This document shows positions 25,982 to 35,260 of a stretch of 64,000 nt of DNA, in pieces (position 1 is the stretch's first letter; each line of letters begins with the position of its first letter). The stretch is from the NCBI RefSeq assembly GCF_014168535.1, contig NZ_CP060007.1:2914001-2978000 (forward strand). The letters run 5' to 3'. The position numbers and the translations under genes are program-made. Source of the stretch: Lacibacter sediminis. Lineage in GTDB: Bacteria; Bacteroidota; Bacteroidia; Chitinophagales; Chitinophagaceae. Below the pieces are notes generated by a model, which was given only the letters and a program-made list of their open reading frames with translations, searched no databases and was not told the origin of the DNA.

Positions 25982-28900
25982 CTATCCTTCAATCTTCGAA
26001 TTCTTCTTTTCTTCTTCAGTTACCTGTTGCAGTTTTGTCTGTGCTTCCTGTTTTAATTGCAGGTTGGTAGCATTGTCTACAACACTCTGATAGGTTGCTT
26101 TCGAATTGAAGTAATCTTTTTGCTTCAAATAAATATCTCCAAGTAATATGTATGATTTGGTTACCCAGAAATCATACGAACCACTTTTGTTGATCACTTC
26201 AAACGCAGCTTTTTCTGCATTGGTCAGGCTGTTGAGATCAAATTGACATTTGGCAATTTCATACCTCGCTTCTGCTGCCCACTCTCCTTTGTTGAGATTC
26301 ACCACAGCACGGTACGATTGAATGGCGAGATCATATGTGTTATTCAACTGATGATTTCTTCCGGTCACAAGATTTGATAACGCTTTATCATCATTCCCTG
26401 CACCTTTTGCGATCAGCAGATCTTTTGCTACATCAGCGGCTTGCTTGTATTCTTTCAATTGATAATGACAACGCAATAATCCACGCAAAGCTTCTAACCT
26501 GCTTTCATCTGTTGTGGCAACAGTACGCAGAATTTCATAATAAGGTTGTGCCTTTGCATAATCTTTCAATTCAAAATAATAAGAACGGGCAGCGATCAAT
26601 GCACTCTTTTCTGCATATTGGCTGCTACCCTGCTTCGCTACATACTCATAACCCGGCAATGCACCCTTCCAGTCTTTACGCAGCATAAAACATTCACTAC
26701 GGTTATAATGAGCATCCAACGCATTGGCGCCATTCGGAAAACGAGTGAGATAACTATTGATCTGCTCAACAGCACCTGTACAATCGTTGTTATTGAGTTT
26801 CACTTCAACTGCAGCGTAGGCCAATGAATCAGCTTCGCTGGCTGAAACATTTTTACCAGTTGAACGGATGAAGGCTTCGTATTCCTGCGGTCTTCCTGTT
26901 TCTACATAAATAGCACGTATGTTTTCCAAAGCAAATGCTGCCTCTTCACTGTTTGGATATTGCTGTAATAATTTCTTGTAGTTATCTAACGCTTCCTGGT
27001 TTTTATTAAGGTTACTGTAGCAAACAGCTAATTGTAAAAGTGCAGTTTGTTTAAAGCCTGTGTTCTGCGCCGCATTGATCACATTGTTGAGGAAAGGAAT
27101 CGCTGCCTGGAATTTTTCATCGGCCATATAGGTTTTTGCAATTTCCATATTGGCATCAGGTACTAAATTGCTGCGTGGATACAAACGTTGCAAGGTGCTC
27201 ATCTGATCGATCTTGCCCTTGCTGTTATTAATTCCGGCGAGCATTGCTTTTTGATACAATGCATAATCTGCATTTGGCCATGAATAATCAATTGCTTTTT
27301 GATACATGCTTAATGCAGTGGTATAACTCTTCTGCATAAAATAACAATCAGCTAAACGGATATGCGCATCCTGGTCGATTGGTGCGGAGTTAAGTGCTAC
27401 ACGACCAACTGCTTTTTGAAAAAATCCCTGTGCAACCAAAAAGTTTTCTTTGCGCAGGTAACAATAACCCATGTTGTAATTCGCTTCCTTCACGGTTGCT
27501 TCACCCATACCCGGGTTTCCGCTTTGCAAAAACTTATCATAGAAGCGAATGGCGTCATCCAGACGATCATTACGGTAAGCGATCTCTCCTTTCCAGTAGT
27601 TGGTCAATGGAAGAACCGGCGCATTGTATTTGTCTTTTAAAATTTTATCCAGCAGCTCATCGGCTTTGTTCAACTGACCATCATTGATCAACTCAGCAGC
27701 ACGACCATACAACATGCGTGGATAGAGTTTCTTTGTTGATTCCGACGGATCGACAAGCGACTCCATTAAAGAGATGGCATCTTTATAGTTGCTTGTGCCT
27801 GTGAGTAGACCCACCAATAATTCTTTTGCTTCATTACTATAAGTACTTCGGGGATACTCATTCAAAAAACGTTTGAATTCGCTGATGGCTACACCCTGGT
27901 AACCTAACTCATACGAAAGCTTTGCATAGTTGAATAAGGATACTTCACGCTGTTGCTGATTGCTGTTATTGGCAGCACAAAATGCAAAGGCATTCCTTGC
28001 ATTTTCTTTCTGATTTGTTTTTAGATAAGCATCACCCAGCATATACATTGCACTCTGGCTAAGCGAATCTTCACTGCCACTTAACTGTTTAAAACCGTCG
28101 ATAGCTTTGGTCAGTTGATTATTTTGATAATAGCTATAACTGAGTTCGTACAGATCCTGGCGGGATACTTTATCTGCTTTGTTTACGTATTCTTCTAATA
28201 ACGGAAGTGCACGTTTGTAATCTTTCTTTTCGAAATAGGCATGACCAAGCAGTTGCTTCATCTCCAGATCATATAATATGTTGGGACGCTTTACTGCTTC
28301 TTCGGCGATCTTGATGGCCTTATCTTTTTCTCCACGGAAATAATAGATTGAAGCAATATAGAATGGAACGATCTTGCCATACTCAGGATGATCTTTCACT
28401 TTTTCAAAACAGCCCAATGCTTCATTGTATTGCTTATCGTTGTATGCAAGAAAACCGTAAAAATAATTTGCATCGAGGTAATGCTTATCATCCGGCATTT
28501 GCCGAATGGTATTGAACAAAGGCTTCGCCTGACCGTAACGCTTTAAATGAAAATAGCTATACCCCATTCTGAATTTTGATTCAGATATCTGTTCATTATT
28601 CAAGCTGGCGATCTCTGCCTTTTCATAAAACTCCAATGCATCTGTAAACAATTGCTTGCGGAAATAATAATTCGCCAAATGAAAACTCAATTGCTGTGTG
28701 CGTGGCATATTATGTACCACCGTAATAAACTCCCGACTGGGTTGTACAGCTCGTTCATCGTTTTGTTGCAAGCCACAAGCCAACAGATAATAATCGATCT
28801 CCTGCACCTTTATACCTGCATTAAGGATGGTGGAGCTTTGCACTTCCTGCTTCAACTCACGCAATAACGGCATCGCCAAACTGTATTGATCAGTTAGGAA

Positions 28901-29041
28901 ATATTCCTGAGCCTGCTTGAATTTTGCGTTGGGATCGTTATTAATAGCTGTTACCTGCGCACTCACTTGCACAGAAAAGCACAAGAGCAGGAACGAAAGA
29001 ATGTAAGTAATGCGGTTGTTCATTGCCGGGTAAACGTTCAT
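25982..29041 (-). CDS. Large periplasmic tetratricopeptide repeat protein
   Basis: 1019 residues. An N-terminal signal peptide (ending VQVSAQ; MNNRI at 29023 is the likely functional start) is followed almost to the end by TPR units of 34-37 residues, many with the A-x8-A-x5-P-like spacing (for example YRNDRLDDAIRFYDKFL, NQEALDNYKKLLQQYPNS). A charged tail ends in KKNSKIEG. No enzymatic domain is visible, so it is probably a scaffold in the periplasm. It is the first gene of the minus-strand cluster leading to the beta-barrel, HU-CCDC81 and methyltransferase genes. Confidence 0.88.
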   Translation of the reverse strand: MNVYPAMNNRITYILSFLLLCFSVQVSAQVTAINNDPNAKFKQAQEYFLTDQYSLAMPLLRELKQEVQSSTILNAGIKVQEIDYYLLACGLQQNDERAVQPSREFITVVHNMPRTQQLSFHLANYYFRKQLFTDALEFYEKAEIASLNNEQISESKFRMGYSYFHLKRYGQAKPLFNTIRQMPDDKHYLDANYFYGFLAYNDKQYNEALGCFEKVKDHPEYGKIVPFYIASIYYFRGEKDKAIKIAEEAVKRPNILYDLEMKQLLGHAYFEKKDYKRALPLLEEYVNKADKVSRQDLYELSYSYYQNNQLTKAIDGFKQLSGSEDSLSQSAMYMLGDAYLKTNQKENARNAFAFCAANNSNQQQREVSLFNYAKLSYELGYQGVAISEFKRFLNEYPRSTYSNEAKELLVGLLTGTSNYKDAISLMESLVDPSESTKKLYPRMLYGRAAELINDGQLNKADELLDKILKDKYNAPVLPLTNYWKGEIAYRNDRLDDAIRFYDKFLQSGNPGMGEATVKEANYNMGYCYLRKENFLVAQGFFQKAVGRVALNSAPIDQDAHIRLADCYFMQKSYTTALSMYQKAIDYSWPNADYALYQKAMLAGINNSKGKIDQMSTLQRLYPRSNLVPDANMEIAKTYMADEKFQAAIPFLNNVINAAQNTGFKQTALLQLAVCYSNLNKNQEALDNYKKLLQQYPNSEEAAFALENIRAIYVETGRPQEYEAFIRSTGKNVSASEADSLAYAAVEVKLNNNDCTGAVEQINSYLTRFPNGANALDAHYNRSECFMLRKDWKGALPGYEYVAKQGSSQYAEKSALIAARSYYFELKDYAKAQPYYEILRTVATTDESRLEALRGLLRCHYQLKEYKQAADVAKDLLIAKGAGNDDKALSNLVTGRNHQLNNTYDLAIQSYRAVVNLNKGEWAAEARYEIAKCQFDLNSLTNAEKAAFEVINKSGSYDFWVTKSYILLGDIYLKQKDYFNSKATYQSVVDNATNLQLKQEAQTKLQQVTEEEKKNSKIEG

Positions 29042-29087
29042 CGTTGGTAAATATTTTAACCTGTCGCTTAAAGTCCGTTCGTCGGGC

Positions 29088-29116
29088 TAAAGGTAAATTG
29101 TCCTTTTCCTTTCAAA
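29088..29116 (-). promoter_or_regulatory. Promoter of the TPR/beta-barrel operon
   Basis: On the minus strand, TTTG (29116-29113) is followed by 17 bases and TACCTTTA (29095-29088), close to the Bacteroidota -33/-7 pattern TTTG and TAnnTTTG (last base A instead of G). It lies about 47 bases upstream of the TPR ATG. Confidence 0.6.
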
Positions 29117-29242
29117 CACCATTCCAGATTTTTGTGGATAAAAGTTGAGCTTCCGTTAATTTCGCAACCTGGAATCAATATTCTTGAAACGAACTGCAAT
29201 GATAGTCTCATTTTTCATTGCGGCTAAAACTACAACGGAGAC

Positions 29243-29650
29243 ATGAAGAAACTCTTATCTATTAACTATTCTGCCACAGCTTTTAACATTTCATTCTTAT
29301 TATTGAGGCTTGTTTTTGGTATCAGCCTTTGTGTAAACTATGGTTACGACAAGCTCGTGAACTTTGCAGACAGGAAAGATCATTTTGTAAATCTCTTCGG
29401 AATCGGGAGTACGGCCACACTTGCATTAGTTGTGTTTGCAGAGTTCTTTTGTTCCATTTTTGTGGCCATTGGATTATTTACACGCTTCACCGTATTGCCT
29501 ATTGTTATTGCAATGGGTTATGCATTTTTTGTTTCGCATAACAGTGCCTTGTTTGCAAAAGGCGAAGTAGCAGCCTTATATTTAACAGGCTTCTTTGCTA
29601 TTTTACTATGTGGCCCGGGCAAGGCAAGTGTTGATGGAATGATCAAATAA
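29243..29650 (+). CDS. DoxX family membrane protein
   Basis: 135 residues, four membrane helices. LLRLVFGISLCVNYGYDKLVNF matches the start of the DoxX family, and the second pair (FCSIFVAIGLFTRFTVLP) fits too. Function is undetermined; DoxX members have been tied to thiol and redox homeostasis. The next gene (thioesterase) starts 8 bases after it, so the two share an operon. A 15-codon frame from 29199 ends at 29246, overlapping this ATG, but no support for its being real was found. Confidence 0.82.
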   Translation: MKKLLSINYSATAFNISFLLLRLVFGISLCVNYGYDKLVNFADRKDHFVNLFGIGSTATLALVVFAEFFCSIFVAIGLFTRFTVLPIVIAMGYAFFVSHNSALFAKGEVAALYLTGFFAILLCGPGKASVDGMIK

Positions 29651-29658
29651 AAGAAACC

Positions 29659-30069
29659 ATGTTTAACAGTGAAACCAATATAAGGGTGCGCTATTCGGAA
29701 ACGGATCAGATGAATGTGGTATATCATGGAAACTATGCCCAGTATTTTGAAGTGGCAAGAGCTGAAGCCATTCGTGAAATGGGTATTACTTATAAAGAAA
29801 TGGAAGAGATGGGAATTGTGATGCCCATTGTTGAACTGCACACCAAGTTTCTGCGGCCTGCAAAGTATGATGATCTGCTGACGATCAAAACACAATTGCG
29901 TGAACTGCCAACCGACCACAGGATTGAATTTCATCATGAAGTGTATAATGAAGAAGGTAAACTTTTAACCATTGGCCGTGTTGTATTGTATTTTTTAGAT
30001 GCTAAAACAATGGCCCGGAGTGCGATGCCCTCTGCTTTGGCAAATCATCTTCTGCCCTACTTCAATTAA
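29659..30069 (+). CDS. YbgC/FadM-type acyl-CoA thioesterase
   Basis: 136 residues, hot-dog fold. The signature RYSETDQMNVVYHGNYAQYFE contains the catalytic Asp (D of SETD) and the usual Tyr/His/Gly positions. LRPAKYDDLLTI and the last strand VVLYFLD are also typical. It hydrolyses acyl-CoA or acyl-ACP thioesters in the cytosol; chain length cannot be told. It is co-directional with DoxX upstream and CinA downstream (21 bases). Confidence 0.9.
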   Translation: MFNSETNIRVRYSETDQMNVVYHGNYAQYFEVARAEAIREMGITYKEMEEMGIVMPIVELHTKFLRPAKYDDLLTIKTQLRELPTDHRIEFHHEVYNEEGKLLTIGRVVLYFLDAKTMARSAMPSALANHLLPYFN

Positions 30070-30090
30070 CTTCATTTATAAATTCACTCC

Positions 30091-31356
30091 ATGCAGCAAC
30101 AATCAATCTACGCCTCCATCATTACCATTGGAGATGAATTATTAATAGGACAAACCATTGATACGAACAGTGCATGGATGGCACAGGAGTTAAATAAGAT
30201 CGGTGTTTGGGTGAAACGTCGTGTAGCCGTTGGAGATTCAAGAAAAGACATCTGGCAGGCATTGGATGAAGAATCACAATCTGCACAAATTATTTTAATT
30301 ACCGGTGGACTTGGCCCAACAGCCGACGATATTACCAAACCATTGCTCTGCGATTATTTTGCTGGCAAAATGGTAGTAAATGAAATGGTACTGGAGCATG
30401 TAACAGCTATTTTTCGGCGCTTGAACCGTCCTATCATTGAACGTAACATGAAACAGGCCGAAGTGCCTGATGTATGTACAGTGCTGATGAACAAACGTGG
30501 CACAGCGCCAGGCATGTTATTCCGAAAAGGTAACTGCATTTATATTTCAATGCCGGGTGTACCACATGAAATGAAAGGCATTATGACGGATGAAGTTCTG
30601 CCCCTGTTGAAACGGGAATACAAAATGCCGTTTATCCTTCACCGTACATTACTGACTGCAGGTGTTGGCGAATCATTTATTGCAGAAAAGATCAGTGCAT
30701 GGGAAGAAGGACTTCCTTCAGATATTAAACTTGCATATTTACCAAATTATGGCATGGTTCGTTTGCGCTTAACCGCCACCGGTGCAAACAAAGAACAACT
30801 GGATGAACAGCTTGACCATCTCTTTGCAGAACTGCATGTTCTTGTAAAAGAATGGTTGATCGTTGCTGAAGATATACCGCTTGAACAGGCATTAGGAAAC
30901 CTGTTGTTAAGCAGGAAGAAAACAATGGCAACGGCCGAAAGTTGCAGCGGTGGTTATATTGCTCATTTAATTACTGCCATTCCAGGTTCATCAGAATATT
31001 TTAAAGGAACAGTGGTGGCCTATGCTTATGATGTAAAGGAAGATGTGCTGGGTGTGCAACATTCAACACTTGAAACAAAAGGTGCTGTGAGCGAAGAAAC
31101 AGTAACTGAAATGCTCAACGGTCTCTTACAAAAAACCACAGCTGATTACGGTATTGCTACAAGCGGTGTTATGGGGCCGGGCGGTGGTACAGATGACAAA
31201 CCCGTTGGTACGGTATGGGTAGCAGTTGGTTCAAGAGAGAAGATGATCGCAAAAAGATTACACTTCCGGTTTGACCGATTAAAAAATATAGAATTAACGG
31301 CAACAAATGCTTTGCTGATGCTGTTCCAGTTTATTGAGGGAGAGCAGGATAAATAA
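30091..31356 (+). CDS. cinA: CinA family protein (competence/damage-inducible A)
   Basis: 421 residues with the two-domain CinA layout. The N-terminal MoCF/COG1058 domain (about 5-170; TIGDELLIGQTIDTNS, TGGLGPTADDIT) acts as an ADP-ribose pyrophosphatase, and the C-terminal CinA domain (about 265-415; ATAESCSGGYIAHLI, ATSGVMGPGGGTDDKPVGTVWVA) is a nicotinamide nucleotide deamidase. Both active-site regions look intact. Upstream are DoxX and thioesterase genes. No recA or pgsA is adjacent, unlike some other phyla. Confidence 0.93.
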   Translation: MQQQSIYASIITIGDELLIGQTIDTNSAWMAQELNKIGVWVKRRVAVGDSRKDIWQALDEESQSAQIILITGGLGPTADDITKPLLCDYFAGKMVVNEMVLEHVTAIFRRLNRPIIERNMKQAEVPDVCTVLMNKRGTAPGMLFRKGNCIYISMPGVPHEMKGIMTDEVLPLLKREYKMPFILHRTLLTAGVGESFIAEKISAWEEGLPSDIKLAYLPNYGMVRLRLTATGANKEQLDEQLDHLFAELHVLVKEWLIVAEDIPLEQALGNLLLSRKKTMATAESCSGGYIAHLITAIPGSSEYFKGTVVAYAYDVKEDVLGVQHSTLETKGAVSEETVTEMLNGLLQKTTADYGIATSGVMGPGGGTDDKPVGTVWVAVGSREKMIAKRLHFRFDRLKNIELTATNALLMLFQFIEGEQDK

Positions 31357-31368
31357 GTGGCCAATCCT

Positions 31369-31376
31369 TACCTTTG
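31369..31376 (+). promoter_or_regulatory. Possible -7 box (TACCTTTG) for the E2 gene
   Basis: Exact TAnnTTTG match 12 bases after the cinA stop and about 145 bases before the E2 ATG. No TTTG at proper -33 spacing. The intervening 5' region of about 140 bases (31377-31520) is not coding. Confidence 0.45.
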
Positions 31377-31520
31377 ACGCCTATTAACGATTGTTTGTCC
31401 AGGTTACCGGTGCAGTTGTCAGTAAGATGATACCTGCAGTGTGGCACAAGTGAGTGACACAACCGGTGATGAATAAAGTTCCCTTTGCTGGTCAACAAAA
31501 AAATAAAACATCAAATTATT

Positions 31521-32867
31521 ATGGCTTTAGTTGATTTAGTAATGCCTAAGCTCGGTGAAAGTATTATGGAAGCAACCATTTTGCGTTGGCATAAGAAACC
31601 GGGCGACAGTATTAAAATGGATGAAACTGTACTTGACATTGCAACGGATAAAGTTGACAGTGAAGTGCCAAGTACTGCTGAAGGAGTTTTGAGCGAAGTA
31701 TTGTTCAGTGAAAATGACGTGGTGCCTATTGGTGCCGTTATTGCACGCATTGCAACAAACGCTGCTGAAACTATTGCTGCACCACCCGTTGTAACTGCTC
31801 CTGTTGTTGAATCGGTTGCTGAATTTGTTGAAGAAGCAATTCCTTACCAACCTGCAGGTGCTAAAGTAAGTGCACCAACAAATGGTATTCGTTTTTACTC
31901 ACCTCTTGTGCTGAATATTGCAGCTCAGGAAGGCATTGGGATGGCAGAACTGGAGAAAATTCCGGGTACAGGTAATGATAATCGTGTTACTAAGAAAGAT
32001 ATTCTGCAGTATGTGAGCACAAGGAAAGGCGGAAGCAGTGGTTATACTCCCCAAGCTGCACCTAAAGAAGATGTATTGGTTGTGCCAATGAACAGAGTTG
32101 AACAGCCAGTGCAACAACCTGCTCCTGCTCCATCCATGGCACCGACAGTTTACAGCGGAAATGTAGAGATCATTGAAATGGATCGTATGCGTAAGTTGAT
32201 TGCTGATCACATGGTGAGAAGCAAACAAACGAGTCCGCATGTAACCAGTTTTACCGAGACTGATGTAACCAACCTTGTACAATGGCGTGATAAGATGAAA
32301 AAGGAATTTGAAAAACGTGAAGGAACGAAGATCACGTTTACTCCTTTGTTCATTGAAGCAATAGTAAAGTGCATTAAGAAATATCCATTAATCAATAGTT
32401 CAGTTGATGGCGACAGGATCATTGTGAAGAAAGACATCAACATTGGTATGGCTACTGCTTTACCAAGTGGCAACTTAATTGTACCTGTGATCAAAAATGC
32501 AGATCAATTGAATCTCGTGGGCTTAACCAAACAGGTTAACAATCTTGCAGATTCTGCACGTAACGGTAAACTGAAAGCTGATGATACAACCGGTGGAACG
32601 TTTACGTTAACCAATGTTGGAACCTTTGGTAGTTTGATGGGCACACCGATCATTAACCAGCCACAGGTTGCAGTTTTAGCAGTGGGCGTTATTAAAAAAC
32701 GTCCGGTGGTGATTGAAACACCAATGGGCGACAGCATTGCCATCCGCCACATGATGTATTTAAGTATGAGTTACGATCATCGGATCATTGATGGCAGTCT
32801 TGGAGCTACTTTTTTAACGGCTGTAGCAAATGAGTTGCAGAATTTTAATCCCGATAGAGATTTGTAA
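31521..32867 (+). CDS. 2-oxo acid dehydrogenase E2 subunit (dihydrolipoamide acyltransferase)
   Basis: 448 residues from the ATG at 31521; the frame starts at 31485, but only the later start gives the conserved MALVDLVMPKLGES beginning. One lipoyl domain (lipoylated K44 in TDKVDSE), a Pro/Ala linker, an E3-binding domain (about 125-165), a second linker, then the catalytic core ending in YDHRIIDG with H420 and D424. Which complex it serves is unclear: it resembles branched-chain and generic E2s. No E1 or E3 gene is nearby. Confidence 0.9.
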   Translation: MALVDLVMPKLGESIMEATILRWHKKPGDSIKMDETVLDIATDKVDSEVPSTAEGVLSEVLFSENDVVPIGAVIARIATNAAETIAAPPVVTAPVVESVAEFVEEAIPYQPAGAKVSAPTNGIRFYSPLVLNIAAQEGIGMAELEKIPGTGNDNRVTKKDILQYVSTRKGGSSGYTPQAAPKEDVLVVPMNRVEQPVQQPAPAPSMAPTVYSGNVEIIEMDRMRKLIADHMVRSKQTSPHVTSFTETDVTNLVQWRDKMKKEFEKREGTKITFTPLFIEAIVKCIKKYPLINSSVDGDRIIVKKDINIGMATALPSGNLIVPVIKNADQLNLVGLTKQVNNLADSARNGKLKADDTTGGTFTLTNVGTFGSLMGTPIINQPQVAVLAVGVIKKRPVVIETPMGDSIAIRHMMYLSMSYDHRIIDGSLGATFLTAVANELQNFNPDRDL

Positions 32868-32887
32868 TCACATCAATGTATAAATTG

Positions 32888-32920
32888 AAATCCCGGTTCA
32901 GTTGAACCGGGATTTTTTAT
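32888..32920 (+). terminator. Intrinsic terminator between E2 and phosphatase genes
   Basis: AAATCCCGGTT (32888-32898) pairs with AACCGGGATTT (32905-32915), six-base loop, then TTTATC. The A/T runs on both sides allow termination of the convergent minus-strand phosphatase gene too. Confidence 0.88.
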
Positions 32921-32922
32921 CT

Positions 32923-33438
32923 CTAATATTTTTTACGTTCGAAGCTATACTTCTTACCTTTTCGTTTTACAATAAACAGGTTATCGTACTCTGTTTCCGC
33001 AAGATCAGTTAACAGCGACTGTCCCATCATTTTATTTACAAGATCATCAACGGTATTTGAATGACCAACCAGCAACACGTCACCTTTTTGAATTGCTTTT
33101 ACACGGTCAATAAATTTATCAACTGTATCTCTTGGTGAATATAATTGTATGGTCACTCCTTCCGCTTCACTCAATGGCTTAGCAGTTGATTGTGTACGGA
33201 TATAGGGAGTTGAAAAAATTGCAGCAAATGATTTGTCCTGCAATAATGTTTTCAGGTTTTGTGCCCGTTGCTCGCCTTCTGCACTCAACGGAACATCGCT
33301 GCTCATATTAGCGTTGGCTGTTGCTTTTTCTGCATGGCGCACAATGTAATACGTATTTCGGCTGCAGGATGACAAAAGAATCAACAGAAAACTAATCGTT
33401 AAAACAGATGATAAAGTTTGCTTGGGGAAAACTGGCAT
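32923..33438 (-). CDS. Lipoprotein of the histidine phosphatase (SixA/PGM-like) family
   Basis: 171 residues. A lipobox LLSSC puts the lipidated cysteine at C25. The catalytic RH motif is R34-H35 in IVRHAEK; the second conserved R sits in STPYIRTQSTA and the last H in VGHSNTVDDL. The target of the phosphatase is unknown, and a surface or periplasmic lipoprotein form is characteristic of Bacteroidota. It is convergent with E2 and divergent from the unknown gene at 33511, 72 bases away. Confidence 0.87.
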   Translation of the reverse strand: MPVFPKQTLSSVLTISFLLILLSSCSRNTYYIVRHAEKATANANMSSDVPLSAEGEQRAQNLKTLLQDKSFAAIFSTPYIRTQSTAKPLSEAEGVTIQLYSPRDTVDKFIDRVKAIQKGDVLLVGHSNTVDDLVNKMMGQSLLTDLAETEYDNLFIVKRKGKKYSFERKKY

Positions 33439-33510
33439 GAAACAAGGTTTTAAATTATTGAATGAGTTTTGTAAATTTAAGGAACAAAAACCCAGTAAAA
33501 CTCCTCGTGT

Positions 33511-34224
33511 ATGAAGACTTTATCCGAAACCTGGTTTGCCGATGGCTTTATTGACTTTGAGCTGAAGAAGTATACCCTGCTCGCCTACTTGCAGGAAGTA
33601 AATAAATATTTCAACGAAGCCAAATTGTATCCGCAACTTGCGGATGTGATCTTTCACTATAACAATCTTGTTGCCTTCAGGGAAAATAAAAAATACCTCC
33701 AGGAACAATTCCCGAAAAAACTGACAGGCATACAAATCGAAAAACTTCAGTTGCTGTATGAACAGATGATTGAAGATGATGAGCTGATGCAGGAACTGGA
33801 AACCATTATGCATTATTCCATTGCCACCATGAAAACGACGATTTCAAATGGCACAGAGATCTATGAAATGGTGGAGCAAAGTATTTCAATTTCTCCAATA
33901 GGCATCATACCTCTTGACACAAGAGAAGGTTATTTATTTTTACGTAACACCAATGCCAAACAGACAAAAGTGTATCAATACCGTCTAAGTTTTTTTGAGC
34001 GTCATGATGAGCAATACCGCACATTGAAAACAAATTTTGTTGATTCGTGGATCAGTAATATTGTAAACACTTACGAGAATATTAAAGGTGAACTTATCCG
34101 CAATAAAACTGAATTACCTAACCCGGCGGTGTATAGTATTGAAACAAATCTTTCTTACCCGGTGGAAGAAACATTTTTACCAATTGCAAAAAGAAGTTTT
34201 GTGAAATTCCTGAGTGCTGCGTAG
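33511..34224 (+). CDS. Conserved-looking protein of unknown function
   Basis: 237 residues, no family recognised and no signal peptide or membrane helix. The first half is mostly helical (KKYTLLAYLQEVNKYFNEAK, TGIQIEKLQLLYEQMIEDDEL). The second half has strand patterns (YLFLRNT, KVYQYRLSFFE) and ends with LPIAKRSFVKFLSA. Codon use matches the surroundings, so it is likely a real, vertically inherited gene. It converges on the PD40 gene with only 2 bases between stop codons. Confidence 0.75.
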   Translation: MKTLSETWFADGFIDFELKKYTLLAYLQEVNKYFNEAKLYPQLADVIFHYNNLVAFRENKKYLQEQFPKKLTGIQIEKLQLLYEQMIEDDELMQELETIMHYSIATMKTTISNGTEIYEMVEQSISISPIGIIPLDTREGYLFLRNTNAKQTKVYQYRLSFFERHDEQYRTLKTNFVDSWISNIVNTYENIKGELIRNKTELPNPAVYSIETNLSYPVEETFLPIAKRSFVKFLSAA

Positions 34225-34226
34225 AA

Positions 34227-35195
34227 TCAGAATTGTTTCAGCAGTTCATCAAATTTTATCCAGTAAATATCATCCAGTCCGTTACCTGGACCGGAAAGTT
34301 GTTTCTTTAGTGTTGATGCCGTAACAGGTTTATCAAACGGGCCTGTATGCATATTTCTGTTACTCGTAAAGAACAACGTGCGTTTATCCCAACTTACAAA
34401 CGGGCAATAATCCAATCCTTTTGAGTTAACCAATGCACCGAGATTCTTCGCTTCCTGCCACTCTCCTTTCGCATCCTTTCTACTGATGTACAGATCACCT
34501 TTTCCTAAATCATCTTTACGACCGTAACCGGTAAATAAAATAAACTGCTCATCAGGATCAACAAAAGCATTGAACTCATAGCCTTTTGAATTGACTGCTG
34601 TTGAAACAGGAACAGGTGATTGGTATTGACCGTTCCTCCATTCACACATGAAAATATCTTCTTTGCCTACTGCATTCTCAAGTTGAGCAGTAAAATAAAG
34701 ATTACCGCTCTTTGCAATGGATGGATAGAATTCATCATGCGGAGAGTTTACTGAGAAGCCTAAATGAACAGGTTTTCCCCAACTGCCGTTTGAGTTTTTT
34801 ACGACATACCAAAGATCAAAATCATTTGTAGTATCAGTTGCATCAACTTTCCGATTGCTGCTGAAGAATATCTTTTTGCCATCGGGTGAGAACTGTGCTT
34901 CAAGATCATTATACATTCCTGAAAACGGCGCAACCTGCGCTTCGCCCCATTTGCCATTCTTCAGTTGAATGTGCATGATGGTGCTGCTGATAAAATCTTT
35001 GTGCTGAATAGTGAAAAATAGTTCATCGCCTTTTGGAGAAATGGTAAAGTCACGGTTGATCAATCCGTCAGAAATAATTCCCTGCGCAAATACCATTGGT
35101 TTAGCTGTTGCATTTCCCTGATTGAGATAATTTACCTGCTGTGCTTCGGATTGTAAAACAAACAACAAACTGACAATTGTGATAAGGTTGCGCAT
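34227..35195 (-). CDS. PD40/WD40-like beta-propeller protein (TolB-like)
   Basis: 322 residues from the ATG at 35195; the longer frame uses TTG at 35219. A signal peptide (ending SEAQQ) precedes repeated PD40 blades with the consensus SPDGKKIFFSSNR, found at about 80-110 as PKGDELFFTI, FSPDGKKIFFSSNR, AKSGNLYFTA, DPDEQFILFTG and DKRTLFFTSNR. Such proteins are periplasmic propellers of unknown partner, TolB-like in fold. A terminator separates it from the peptidase gene upstream. Confidence 0.85.
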   Translation of the reverse strand: MRNLITIVSLLFVLQSEAQQVNYLNQGNATAKPMVFAQGIISDGLINRDFTISPKGDELFFTIQHKDFISSTIMHIQLKNGKWGEAQVAPFSGMYNDLEAQFSPDGKKIFFSSNRKVDATDTTNDFDLWYVVKNSNGSWGKPVHLGFSVNSPHDEFYPSIAKSGNLYFTAQLENAVGKEDIFMCEWRNGQYQSPVPVSTAVNSKGYEFNAFVDPDEQFILFTGYGRKDDLGKGDLYISRKDAKGEWQEAKNLGALVNSKGLDYCPFVSWDKRTLFFTSNRNMHTGPFDKPVTASTLKKQLSGPGNGLDDIYWIKFDELLKQF

Positions 35196-35219
35196 AACGT
35201 GATTTTTAAATGAAATCAA

Positions 35220-35248
35220 AAAAGGCCGGAGACAAAGTCCGGCCTTTT
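35220..35248 (-). terminator. Intrinsic terminator after the S9 peptidase gene
   Basis: AAAAGGCCGGA (35220-35230) pairs with TCCGGCCTTTT (35238-35248); 7-base loop. The A-run on the left gives a U-tail on the minus strand, ending the transcript of 35261-38221 just before the PD40 gene. Confidence 0.87.
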
Positions 35249-35260
35249 ATTACTGAGGTT

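Noticed and set aside
29199..29246. 15-codon frame overlapping the DoxX ATG
   Set aside because: No SD and no codon signal; overlap with ATGA is common by chance. Would be real only if conserved.
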